Shown here piece after piece: positions 1-12,100 of a DNA stretch of 64,000 nucleotides; position 1 is the stretch's first letter, and each line of letters opens with the position of its first letter. Where the stretch lies: NCBI RefSeq assembly GCF_902806685.2, contig NC_048555.1, positions 8,494,001-8,558,000 of the forward strand, given 5' to 3'. The notes under the pieces are model-generated. The model was not told the origin of the DNA, made no database searches, and saw nothing but the letters and a program-made list of their open reading frames with translations. A program made the translations under genes and the position numbers. The stretch comes from Maniola hyperantus (Eukaryota > Arthropoda > Insecta > Lepidoptera > Nymphalidae).

Positions 1-224
1 GGCTTAATGACGACATGCAACGTGCTTGCGTTGGTAACGGTACTGGCACTGGTACTGGGAACGGTACTGGTAGAACATAGTGTTTATATACTCTTTGGGT
101 ACTGGATAGGTGAAAATGGGCGAGCTGCGGGGAAGCACGAGGGGAAGCGCATTCCAGCGAGGTGCTCAGATATTTCCGACGGGTTGTACTGTACCACCTT
201 ATACATAATGTAAAACGTGTATCC

Positions 225-440
225 CTACCCATATTATAAATGCGAAAGTGTGTTTGTTTGTTGGTTCGTCCTTCAATCACGGAGCAACGGAGCAACCGAT
301 CAACGTAATTTTTTGCACGGGTATATTAAAGACATGGGCTCATAGGCTACTTTTTATCTCGGGAAATCAGAGTTCCCACGGGATTTTTAAAAACCTGAAT
401 CCACACGAACGAAGTCGCGGACATCGGCTAGTAATGCAAC
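225..440. mobile_element. SINE-like family A copy (variant 2)
   Basis: Runs from 'cgaaagtgtgtttg' to 'gaacgaagtcgcggac', so it lies tail first. It contains the variant-2 middle (caacggagcaaccgatcaac, cf. copies at 1582, 5698 and 37887). With the foldback at 926-1067 it is the only recognisable item in 1-1223, downstream of the SWT1-like stop codon. Confidence 0.7.
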
Positions 441-925
441 AAATTTGATTCTGAATCGAATACGAATGAGTGCACAAACGTCTTGTGGGTATATTTTAGT
501 CTAAAGATACTCCTTTAAGTTTTTTTATAATAAACTTTATGATTTTCTCTGAAGTCATCAAAATATAATTTAGATGTCATTTTAAGTAATTATAATATGT
601 CAATTATATTGAATAATAAGTTAAGTAGTATCACAATCAGTCTTAGTTCTCTTTTTAATTTAAGTACTTAGTTGGCAGTGCGTCTGCGTAAAGTCGGGCG
701 CGTACTGATGATACGCAGACGCTACGCGTTGTAGTTATGAAAAGAGAAAATGCAATGCAAGATTCAAAAAATCGTACTTACAATTTTTTTTTACAAGAAT
801 AGAATTTTATACTGACGTTATCGAGAGGTTTCAGAAAACTACTTCGAATTCTGTAATTTTCTTCTTTTCTGGGAGGGGCTGTCGTAGTTTGACAGCCACC
901 TATGATTTCGTCACTCTCTTATGCC

Positions 926-1067
926 GAGATCTATAGAGCGCACTTTGACTTTGCTCAGACTTAAGATTGAGTTAAAACGAGACAGATTTATGTGAGCGAT
1001 AATAGCTCTGTCTCGTTTTAACTCTGTCTTAAGTCTAAGCTAAGTCAGAGTGCGCTCTATAGATCTC
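926..1067. mobile_element. Foldback MITE with 61-bp arms
   Basis: Left arm 926-986 and right arm 1007-1067 are inverted copies with roughly 90% identity, around a 20-bp loop. Ends read gagatctatagagcgcac. No autonomous partner is seen in the window and no clear target duplication. Confidence 0.8.
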
Positions 1068-1223
1068 ACCCTCACTATTGGATTGTTGCATTGTTGCAAC
1101 CAAAATAATAATATGGTAAATTCAGTCAATTACAACAATTGAGATCAGGTTCCTTGTTTTACTACGGAACCTTAAAAATTGTCTTCAAATACTATAATAC
1201 TTTTGTCACTTATCTACTAAGTA

Positions 1224-3105
1224 CTATTTTAAGGCTTCTAATACACAACTGAACGCTCTGTGCATATATTCAACTTGCTCCAGGCAGTGTTCAATGCACT
1301 CTCTGTAAAAAAAGTCAAATGTTAGTTTTGTTGGGTGACCTGTTATAGTACTCCTTTAAGCCGCGGCGGTTACGCACTCACTAAAAATACTTCCTTTTTG
1401 TTTTGTATGGAAGCTTATAACATTATATGTCGTAGATAATCGCTGGTATTCTCACGGATGACGGATAGAACTCGGTTGACGGAAGTGCAGTGCGTAATCG
1501 CCGTTACAGGGATCTTTCCCGAGAAATAATAAATAAATTAAATAAAAGTACTTTTGAATCCCACATTTATCAAAAAACTAACTGATGCCCGCGACTTCGT
1601 AGGCATGTAATTAGGTTTTTTTTAAATCCTATGGGAACTATTTGATTTTCCGGGATAGATTGCCCATGTCACTTTCCAGGTCTTTATCTTTATCCATGCA
1701 AAAAATCACGTCAATCCGTTGCACCGTTGCGACGTGATTGAAGGACAAACCAACAAACCAATAAACCAACAAATCAACAAACCAACAAACAAACACACTT
1801 TCGCATTTATAATAAGGGTACTGATTAACAGGAAAGTAGAGTAATAATAGCAGTTTATGAAACAGTTGCATAATAGATAGTATTAAACAATCGCCTGGTG
1901 ATGGTGGCTCGTTTTTTAAAACCGACACCCGTGTTTTAATAGTATTACATGAGTGTTTTAATACCTAATTACAGTACGTGGCAGAAAGTAATGTACATCG
2001 GCCTTTAGAATGGCATGCCAGCTTTGTTGGCGTTTGCGTTGCCCTTGTCACTCATAACTATATGACGTTTTGTTGGTCTCAACGACAAAGGCAACAAAGG
2101 CTCTACAAATCTGCTATCTCCTTCTAAAGGTCGATGTACATTACTTTCTGCCACGTACTGTATGTAGTTTCATACACTACCTTATCTAAACTCACATCTT
2201 AAAATGTAAAATTTCGTTTCATTTTCATTTTATGGTGAATAAATTTTCATTTCATTTCCCTTAACATAATATTTTGTCATAACTCATGAGCTTTTCTTGA
2301 TAAATATTGCAGGAAAAAAATATTGTAGTTTTTATAACTACTGTATTAAATACAAATAAAATCCTTCACAGTATTTAGTACCTACTGAGCATGTACATTT
2401 TTCGCCACAGTAAAAATTTTATCAACAAAAATACAGTAAAGCATTGCAATATTTTCCTAGCAAAACAGTGTGATAATATTTTTTATATCTATTATAGATG
2501 TAAGTCATTAAAGTAGGTCAATATGTGACAGATTTTGATTTCATAATCAGAATTTTAAGATATGAGCGTAGATAAAATACTTACGTGTATGCGGGATTTT
2601 GAATAGCAAACCTTTTTCCAAAGCTGGGGTCACTAGGATTTTCCCTTTTTTGAATTCTGGAACACGAAAATTCAACAGTAAAATCTAACTACAGTAAGAT
2701 ATAGTCCATAAGACCAGTTACTTCGGCGAAGATTCTTAGATATGTTTTACGGCTATAGACTACACTGCAATCGTATTTTTATTTTTTTACTATGTTACAT
2801 GGGGTTGGTTATTCAAGGGGCGGACCAACAAATTCCTGATAGGCCGGCAACGCATCAAGCGGTTCCTGTGGTGCTACAAATGTTCATGTGCGGCAGTAAT
2901 CACTTAGCATCAGGTGACCCGCCTGCTCGTTTGCTCGCTATTGTTATTTAAAAAAAAGTTTACCAAGAAATAAACGTTTACGTACAGTTTTAATGATTGG
3001 AACAACCCAGCGACACAATCTATGTACCTGTCGCTCTTCTCTCTTAAGCATTCCTTTCTTCTTTCGGGAATTTCACCTTTATTCAATTCTTCCATTACGC
3101 TTTCA
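1224..3105 (-). CDS. Swt1: SWT1-like exons 14-16: C-terminal tail and stop
   Basis: Exons 3028-3105 (ESVMEELNKGEIPERRKECL), 2585-2656 (IQKRENPSDPSFGKRFAIQN) and 1224-1302 (ECIEHCLEQVEYMHRAFSCV, then LEALK and TAG). Acceptors have good pyrimidine tracts (for example gactttttttacag at 1303) and donors gtacat and gtaagt; phases 2, 2, 2 match throughout. The last exon is an amphipathic helix typical of a protein end. Each piece is far too short to stand alone; together they close the reading frame. No AATAAA is obvious just downstream. Confidence 0.7.
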
Positions 3106-6100
3106 CTATGGAACACGAAAAAATATCCGAATTATTATCCATACTAATATTATAAATGTGAAAGTGTGTCTGTCTGTCTGCTAGCTTTTCACGGCCCAAC
3201 AGTTTAATCGATTTTGTTGAAATTTCGTACAGAGTTAGCTTACATCTCGGGATACTTTTTATCCCAGAAAATCAAAAAGCTGCTACAGGATTCTTAAAGG
3301 CCCATCCGTTGAACCGATTTTTATGAAATTTGGTACAGAGGTAGCTTGCAAGGCAACTTTATATCCCGGTTAATCAAATAGTTCCCACTGGATTTTTATA
3401 AACCTAAATCCGCGTGGACGAAGTCGTGGCTATCCTCAAGTTATTTATGTCATCTAAATAGAAATAAATACATATATATTTTAAAACTATGCTGCAGGCA
3501 AAACTCTTTTTATCAAAATCGAACCTGCTAACTTCAAAGGAGCAAAAGATTGAATATTGTTAAAACAGTCAGAAATAAAAGAAAGTTGTTTTAAACTACC
3601 GTGAGTGATTTCCATTGTATGAGAAACCGGCTTTACTAACGTATTTAGTCGACGTTAGCCCGACTAGTTTCGAACCCATCCGGGGTCCTTTTTCACATCC
3701 ACTACATCCTCTTAAATGTATAACTTGTATAAAAGAGCAGGATTTGCGATGGCTGGCGAATGCGAAGCTCTACCTGGGAGTGAGCCCTAGGGCTCGTAGA
3801 AATAATTAATTGGAGAGATCGGTCGGCAGTCTTCCTAAGGACGCCTCCTGTGAGGCCCGGACCACGGTTTAGGATGACGTTGGGCCCAATGGGTTGGTTG
3901 GAATTTATTATTCCGTACGCCCCCGATAAGGACAACCCTCCAGCTCCCATGGCCCCACCCTCTCGGTTATATGGGCCGAATCGCGGGAGGGCGCCCGTTC
4001 GGTAATTGCTCTTGGCGCTTTGACGATGCCGTATAGTTTTATGTACTTACTAGCTGATGCCCGCGACTACGTTCGCGTGGATTTAGTTTTTTAATCGCTA
4101 ATTTTTCGGGATAAAAATTAGCCTGTCACTCTCAAGGTCACAACTACAAACATGCAAAAAATCACGTCGATTCTGTTACCTATAATATTCGATGGAGCTT
4201 TAATTCCTTACCTTTTGTTGCATTTTTCTAGGCCAGCCTACTATTACCTGGTTGCTACCCAACCAATTGGTAGAACTAGGAGGAGGAGGAGGAGGAGGAG
4301 GAGGAGGAGGAGGAGGAGGAGGTATGGAGTCAATTACAAAAATGCAACACTGCTGCTTGAATTAATAAGAAATAGTCAAAAACTCACATGAAATGCTTCA
4401 TTTTGGTTAAAGACCTTCTTATCATGTCCACCGTGTTTTCCAATTTCTGAAACACAGGGTCGCCATTGTCATTTGTTTGCGAGATGCCATTCTTTAGAAT
4501 GCTTTCGCTTTGAATGTAGCTGGATCCAGATTCATTGCTTACTGCATTACTATTTACTAGAATATCTACTACTGCATCCAATTTATTCTGGTTGCATTCT
4601 ATTGATTTAATAATCTTGTCTTGACTTGAACCAGTTGATTGAATAGTCTTGTACAGATTTGAGCCAGTTGACTGAATAGTCTTGTATTGATTTGAACCAG
4701 TTGATTGAATAGTCTTGTATTGAATTACAGGTGATTGATTAGTCTTGTATTGTTTTGAACCAGCTGATTGAGTAGTCTTGTATTGAATTACAGGTGATTT
4801 AATAGTCTTGTATTGATTTGCACCCGTTGATTGAGTAGTCTTGTCTTGATTTGAACCAGTTAATTGAATAGTTCTGTCTTGATTTGAATCAGTGGATTGA
4901 ATAGATTTGAATTGATTTGAACCTGTTGATTGAATTGTCTTGTATTGATTTGAACCAGTTGATTGAATAGTCTTATCTTGATTCGAATCAGTGGCATTTG
5001 GTGTCGAAATATTTCCATCTACCATATTATTTCGAAATAGCTTGATGGATCCACAACATCCTTCTACGTCGAAAAGCTCACGGTTATTCTGTCGCAGTAG
5101 GGGTATGTTGTAATCAGGTCCAGTATTGGTGACCACCTACGGACAGCGCCAAAACTGTAGATAAATGTTTAACAGGCGAAATTAATAACCAACCTACCTG
5201 TTATCTCTCAATAAGTATGTTCTCGGTACGCTCAGTGGCGCGCTTCGAATCAACACAAAAATTTAAAGCCCGACTAGAAATATAAAACCCTTGCTCTGGA
5301 GGCGTCATTAGTATGTGGTCTATGGTCAGTTGGTCACTAAGTATAAGGTCTTGCATAAATGATTTGTACGGGTTTTCCGCAATATGGCGAGGTATTATAT
5401 TTTTCTGGTCAGGCTTTATATGGCACACTATTTTCAGCGTAATTATATCTGTCCATTTTAGTGGCACCAAAGCAATATTTTTAAATTAGCTGATGCCCGC
5501 GACTTCGTCCGCGTGGAGTTACCTACATTTTTCAAAATCCCGCGGGAACTCTTTGATTTTCCGAGATAAAAGTAGCCTATGTGTTAATCCAGGGTATAAT
5601 CTATCTGCATTCCAAACTTAATCCAAATCTGTTCAGCCGTTTTTGCGTGATTGAGTAACAAACATCCAAGCATCCACACTTTTACATTTATAATATTACT
5701 AGCTGATGCCCGCGACTTCGTCCGCGTGGAATTAGGATTTTCGAAAACCCAGTGGGAACTTTTTGATTTTCTGGGATAAAAAGTAGCCTATGTCACTCCC
5801 CAGGTCTTTATCTATACCCATGCAAAAAATCACGTCAATCCGTTGCACCGTTGCGACGTGATTGAAGGATAAACCAACAAACCAACAAACAAACACACTT
5901 TCGCATTTATAATACTGATTAGGATATTAGGATTAGGATATTAGGATGTCGAATGTGCATATTTTAATATTATTGTTGGTATACCTCATGCTGGGGTGTC
6001 CTGCCGGTGCCACTGTCGACACGATCGCAACTGTTCTCTGCAGCTGAGAAAAAAAGTTCAAAACTAAAATTGGATTTTAAAAAAACACTTCAATGTGTTA

Positions 6101-9100
6101 AAATTTGATATGTCAGCCAGTTTAGTCTTATGTTATAGTCCAAAGCGAAATGCCATCTCATCGCGATTGACCTGTGTAATTCTTAGGAAAGCTCAGAGTG
6201 ATTAAGAAGAAGAAGTTTTCAGTGTAGAAGTGCTTAAAGTCCAAAACCGAAACTCTAATTTGCAAATGCCGTATTTACACATACATTTGGATTAAGCAAT
6301 CCTGAATAAAGTTTCCATCTTGTCATATTATATCAACGCACAGCCTAAACCGCTGGTCCTAAAGACATGAAACTTGGAGGGTGTGTTCTTTGTAAAGAGG
6401 AAATATATAGAGCCTCAATAGCTCAACGGTTAAGGCGCGGACTGAAATCCGAAACCCCACCCGTTGCACTATTGTCGTACCTACTCCTAGCACAAGCTTT
6501 ACGCTTAGTTGGAAACGGAAATATTATTCATGATTAGCATGGCTAATATTCATGTAAAAAAAACCACTAAGAAAGGATTATTTGAAATTCAACCCCTAAG
6601 TGGGTTATGAGGGACAGAAGTTTGTATGAAAGTCCGTCATTTTTGAAGTTACATTACAACAATGAAAATTGGTATGTAAGCTTTGGGTTAAAAACAGGGA
6701 CCGAAAGGTTAATATAATGTTTAATCGGGTTAATTTTTAGGGTTAGGTTACAAAACCCATAATAAAGAAACCCAAAATAAAATTACTTATGAAAGTTTTT
6801 AGGTCAAAAATATGGATATTTAGACGGTAGTAACTTTTAACATACGTGCGTAGTTCTTCATTAAGTATATCTACATTTCTAAAAATTATGAAAATTAGAC
6901 AACATTTACGGCTATCGTATGAAAATTTACAACTAGACGATCCTCTTAAGGTTAACTTACTCTCATCCCTTTCCATGCGAAAGGGTTCGTCTCCGATTCG
7001 CTGCCGGCATTCTGAACTTATGGACAGCTCATCGGGAAACTCCTCAGCCGTCTGTATGCTTGCAATCAAGTCTGTTAACATTTGTTTACAGTCACTTAAT
7101 TCTGGAAGCTGAGATATTTTCTAAAAGAAAAACGAGCCATGATTTCGCTGGATCAAGTTTATCATAAAAAGTTAGTACATTTAGGATGCATAACATCAAA
7201 AACGCAAAATGACAAAATTGTAACGTTTGGAAAATACCAAACCCAAAATTTCTATTTAATAATTTAGTTTAGGTATATAGTTTGATTTTGTATTTTTTTG
7301 TTATTTTTTACTATCACAGCGATTTGGCATTTCGCGTATATTGCAAGCAAATTTGGCATTCTGCGTCATTTGGCATTTAGTTTTTTTGGCGTTGGCGGGT
7401 TTTCTGGGTGGTTTCATAAGTATTAACAACGAAGGGGACCCCTTCTAACCTAACCCATTCTTGTCAGAGTGCTCCGAGTCCCGAGCTCGCTTTCGCTTGC
7501 TCTTGCATCTTCAGTTCTCTATGGCGGGTTTTTCCTAAGTATATCATAAACTTCATTTATGGGGGAGTGACTGGGTGGTTTAAAAATAACAACGAAACTT
7601 TATTTATAGGAAGGGCATTTTATATAAAAAAATGTTATATGTTGTTTTACTAATTAACACGATTAAGAAATCAATTGTTTGTCAAATGATATTTTATGCA
7701 ATGTCAATTTTCCTGGTAATTTGTTTTGTCAAGGGAATTATTTGTAGAATCAGAAATTTTATAACAATGAATAAATGCAGATTCATAATTTTGCCAAACA
7801 TTGTTTGTGGAATGAAACTTTGTTATTTGTTTTTTGCGAATTGATAGGTCCACCCTACTTACCTCTAACTCCTTAATAAGTAAAATTCCAGCACCCAATA
7901 TTTGTATGAATCGATCAGACTTTATATTTGGTCGCATGATATCTGAAAAAAAAAAAAAATTGAAGCCGTTCAATTTACACTGTACTACATGATGCCCGCG
8001 ACATTGGACTCGTGTATTAAGGTTTTTAAAAAATTGGGGGCTAACTCTTTGATTTATCGAGTTAAAAATTTGCTTATACCCATCTTTGAGATTCAAACTG
8101 TGTACCTTTGATCAAATCGTTTAAACAGATGGGCTATGAAAAGGTAACAGACAGACACACTAGCATTTATAAGTAGGGATATGAAAGGATACATTGACTA
8201 ACATATCAATGTGCAGCTCAAAGTTGAAAGTAAGAACTGGTTTCTCGAAAGAAAACCTAGGATTTACCAAGTGAATGCTGGGAAAAATCCGACATTAACG
8301 ATTATCACAGACCAGCGGGGTGATTCACTAACTCAGTGTCCAACTAACTCGCTAGCTCAGTGTAGTTGAGTAAAATAAATAAAAATAACAATGAATGGAA
8401 TGAATGAATGGCACCGAGCGCATTTGACTTTTTTTTTGTTAGAATATTAGCCATGTTAAATGACTAAAATTCCCCTTTCCTCTCCAACTAAGCGTAAAGC
8501 TTGTGTTGGGAGTAGGTACGACAATAGTGCAACGGGCGGGGTTTGAACCGCGTCGACCTTTCGGTTTTCAGTCCACTCCTTTCCCGTTGAGCTATCGAGG
8601 CTATTTATTTTATAATCCATGGAAGGTTTTCTACGAAAACTGATTGATATCCCCAATGCAGGAGCAATGTAGAGCCGATCAATGTGAAATGATTCAGTGT
8701 TAGACACTGAGTTAGCGAATCACCTAACTGTTCGGCATTTTACCATTGATAAATCCAATTTTACTTATTGTTACCATTGATAAAACAATTTTACAGTATT
8801 ACTGTAAAATCTTATAGGATTTACCGTAATATTAATATGGAAATAATGCCGTCGGAAAATACGAATATAAAGACGGGTTAAAATCAAAAATATTTACCAT
8901 TACTTATATAAAATCCACACATCGATATCAAGCGGTCTACGATTGCGCACAGCACCTTGTTTTGACAATAGTGTTCTTTTAAACGTTGTAGGCCCTCGTG
9001 TAACCAACAAGGCGGGTCGGATTGCTTTTCGGGAATGCTCTGAAAACATTAATAGAACTTTAAAATTGAGACACATGGCCAATAGAAAATCAGTCAAGTG

Positions 9101-12100
9101 CGAGTAGGACGCACCCGAAGCGGTCCCTACCATCGTACAACAAATGACACTTTTTCATTTTTTTATATTTTATGGTTGCCATACCATGATATTTTTATTA
9201 TTTGTTCATACAGAAGAAAAAGCTGTGAAGATTCCAACTCTCTACCTATTATGGTTCACGAATTATAGCCCGCTGAAAGACGGACGGACGGACGGGAAGA
9301 GGAGACTAAAAGTCTATCCGCTTAGATACGGTCGCCTCAAATTGTAAATGGCGCCACTGCGACTTCGGTTACCCGCGTGGTGTGCACACCAGCAGAAGGA
9401 TTTGGCATCTACTTATGTTTTTCATTAAAATTCTCTTTGCTACCCATCTTGTGTTTATTATTTATATTCGTATTTTACTACAATAAAAGATTTATTTAAG
9501 AAACAGAGTAAAAAAATAATAAAATAACAGCAAAATAATAAGAGCGCCTGCTGGTGTCCCGACACTATGTTAGTGAATATACTATAATAGGATCCTGTTG
9601 GCACCCTTCAGGTACGGATCCCTACAAAAGATCACAATACACATACCTGCAATACATTGTGCAAACAATGTTCCATTATCTGCAGAAAGCTGCAAGTGCA
9701 CTCATCGACTGATTTGTACACATTGGTCTGCAAATTTTCGTGTTCCGCACAGAACTCCTTCAAACTACTCTCTATAAAGTCACCTTCAAAGTTTATTTTA
9801 GTTGCTGTGCGGACATAATTTCTCTTTACATTTCCTTCAAAAAGGTTGTTTGAATTTTCTTTTTCTTTGGACGTTCGACTGAAAATACTTCTTTCGCCAT
9901 TTTGGTTAACAAAAATTCCGAAATTTTCGTACGCACTTTTTTTACCATAACACTCATTAAGGACGGCCGGCGATGCCGGCCATTTAAAAGTTTCCTTGTC
10001 CGGGTCGAGTAGAAACAGATTTTCTTTTTGGTTTATTATTTTAAGCGCATTCAAATAATAGACGTGAATGTCGTTCCTTCTCGCTAGATCCCATAAGTTC
10101 TTACTTTTTGTAATAATGACCTGAAAACAAATAAACAAATGTTTCTCAAGCATTTCACCACAGTAACATATTCAAACAGCATTGGGCCGCGATTAAACCT
10201 GTAAGTTTCACTCACGTAAGTAGCTTACGTAATTAATTGACAACTTTACTTTAGTAAATTTGTCGTAAGTTAATCATGTAAGCTACTTACGGGAGTAAAA
10301 CTTACAGGCGTAATTCAGTCAGCGGAATTACCAAGCGGATACAGCAATAGTACATCTTTGCGTATACCACCACCACGTACACCCACCACGGGAATCCATA
10401 CTTATATCGTAACTTTAAACTGCAGTGCTGTGCGGGCTAAATTGCACTATATTGCGTCGTAACAAGAGTCACTATTTATTTAAACATCTTTGCGGAGTTA
10501 GACTTCTGTACGAGTAAGGTATATTGGTCTACTAGGAGGCTTCGGCCGTGGTTAGTTACCACCCTACTGGCAAAGCAGTGCCGCCAAACAAAAAACCCGT
10601 TCCGGTACGATGCCGTGTAGAAACCAAATAGGTATGGGTTTAATAAAAACTACCATATCCCTTCCAGTTTAGCCCGCTTGATTCTTAAGACTGCATCATC
10701 ACTTACCATCAGGTGAGATTGTAGTCAAGGGCTAACTTGTTTCTGATATTGTTTTTTTTTTTAGTATTTTGCGTTGCGTTTACACCTATGCCTCAAGAAA
10801 TCCCCACTTAAAGGACCTGTTAGTTCTTTTCAGTTATGGACCATTTTAGCGATAAAGCCGCCTATTGTACATGCTATCTTTGTTATATATGTCTATTGTT
10901 TTGGTTTTGGTGTACAATAAAGCATATTTTACTTTTACTTACTTAAACAAATGCCAAAAATCGAGAATAAAATATAAATACATACCAAATGGAATGTGTT
11001 CGCTTGTTTACAATATTCGATTATTTGTTTGTGCACTGTAACATTATCTAGAGAACAATCCAGATGATTGTCAGTTTCTGAAAAAAAAATTCAATTATAA
11101 AGAATGCTTATATATTTCTTTAGGTTTCCATACCTGTAGGGTACCAACGGGACAATTACTACACCTCCGCTGTCCGTCCATCCATCCGTCCGTCTGTCAG
11201 CGTGCTTTTTCTCATGAACCGTAACCGTAACCGTATTTTCACAAAAATGTATTTTATTTCTATTGCCGCTATAACAGCAAATAAAAAAATCAAAATGGCC
11301 GCCATGAAAATTAAAAATTGTTATTTCTGATTCCGACTCGCACTTGACCGAGTTTTATTGTAACAAAATAGATAAATGTTAAAAACATAAATTACTAGAA
11401 GATTCCAGCGACTTCGTTTGCGTGGATCAAGGTTTTACAAATCCCGTGGGAAGTCCTTGATTTTCCGGGATAAAAAGTAGCCTTATGCCTACTTGCATGT
11501 AGCCTATGTCCTTCCCGGGATATCAAACTAACTCTGTACCAAATTTCATCCAATTCGATTAAACTGTTGGGCCGTGAAAAGCTAGCAGACAGACAGACAG
11601 ACAGACACACTTTCGCATTTATAATATTAGTGTGGATTATCAGTTACTGGTAATACATACCACACACGGAATTTTCAAGCAGCCACAGATATACTCGTCC
11701 AGCGATTGCCGCGCGATCGTTTGCGGCGCGAGGGTCGTCGCGTAGGGATTTCAGTTTCGCGAGCACTACTGCTGGTGTATGCAGCGAGCATGTGCGATCT
11801 ACGAGAACAGAACAGCTCTTATTATTACCACTACAAGGAAAGCAGGGGCTAGGAATCTAAATCTATACATACAAAAGGATAAATTCGTAAAACATAAACA
11901 TATTATATTTTTGATTTATTTTTAAAATGTGTGTCCGCTGTTTTGCCCTCCAACATGATCTGAGACCTTTTATAGTCCCAAGTAATAAATAACAGTAGTA
12001 GTAATAAAACTTAAAACGTAAACTAATTGAAAAATCCTATTACAATGTAAAGGATTATTTAAATGATAAGCAAGCTTGGGAATGAGTTGCTTAACGGCTT

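Noticed and set aside
1638..1928. 96-codon minus ORF
   Set aside because: Runs through a family A SINE; the (ttggtt)n part gives a false low-complexity protein.
3702..3950. 82-codon minus ORF (GAGGLSLSGAYGIINSNQ)
   Set aside because: Overlaps interspersed repeat sequence related to 25.3 and 40.1 kb; no splice sites in phase with the SWT1-like gene.
5926..5946. Telomere-like TTAGG repeats
   Set aside because: Only a few imperfect 'ttaggata' units; too short and irregular.
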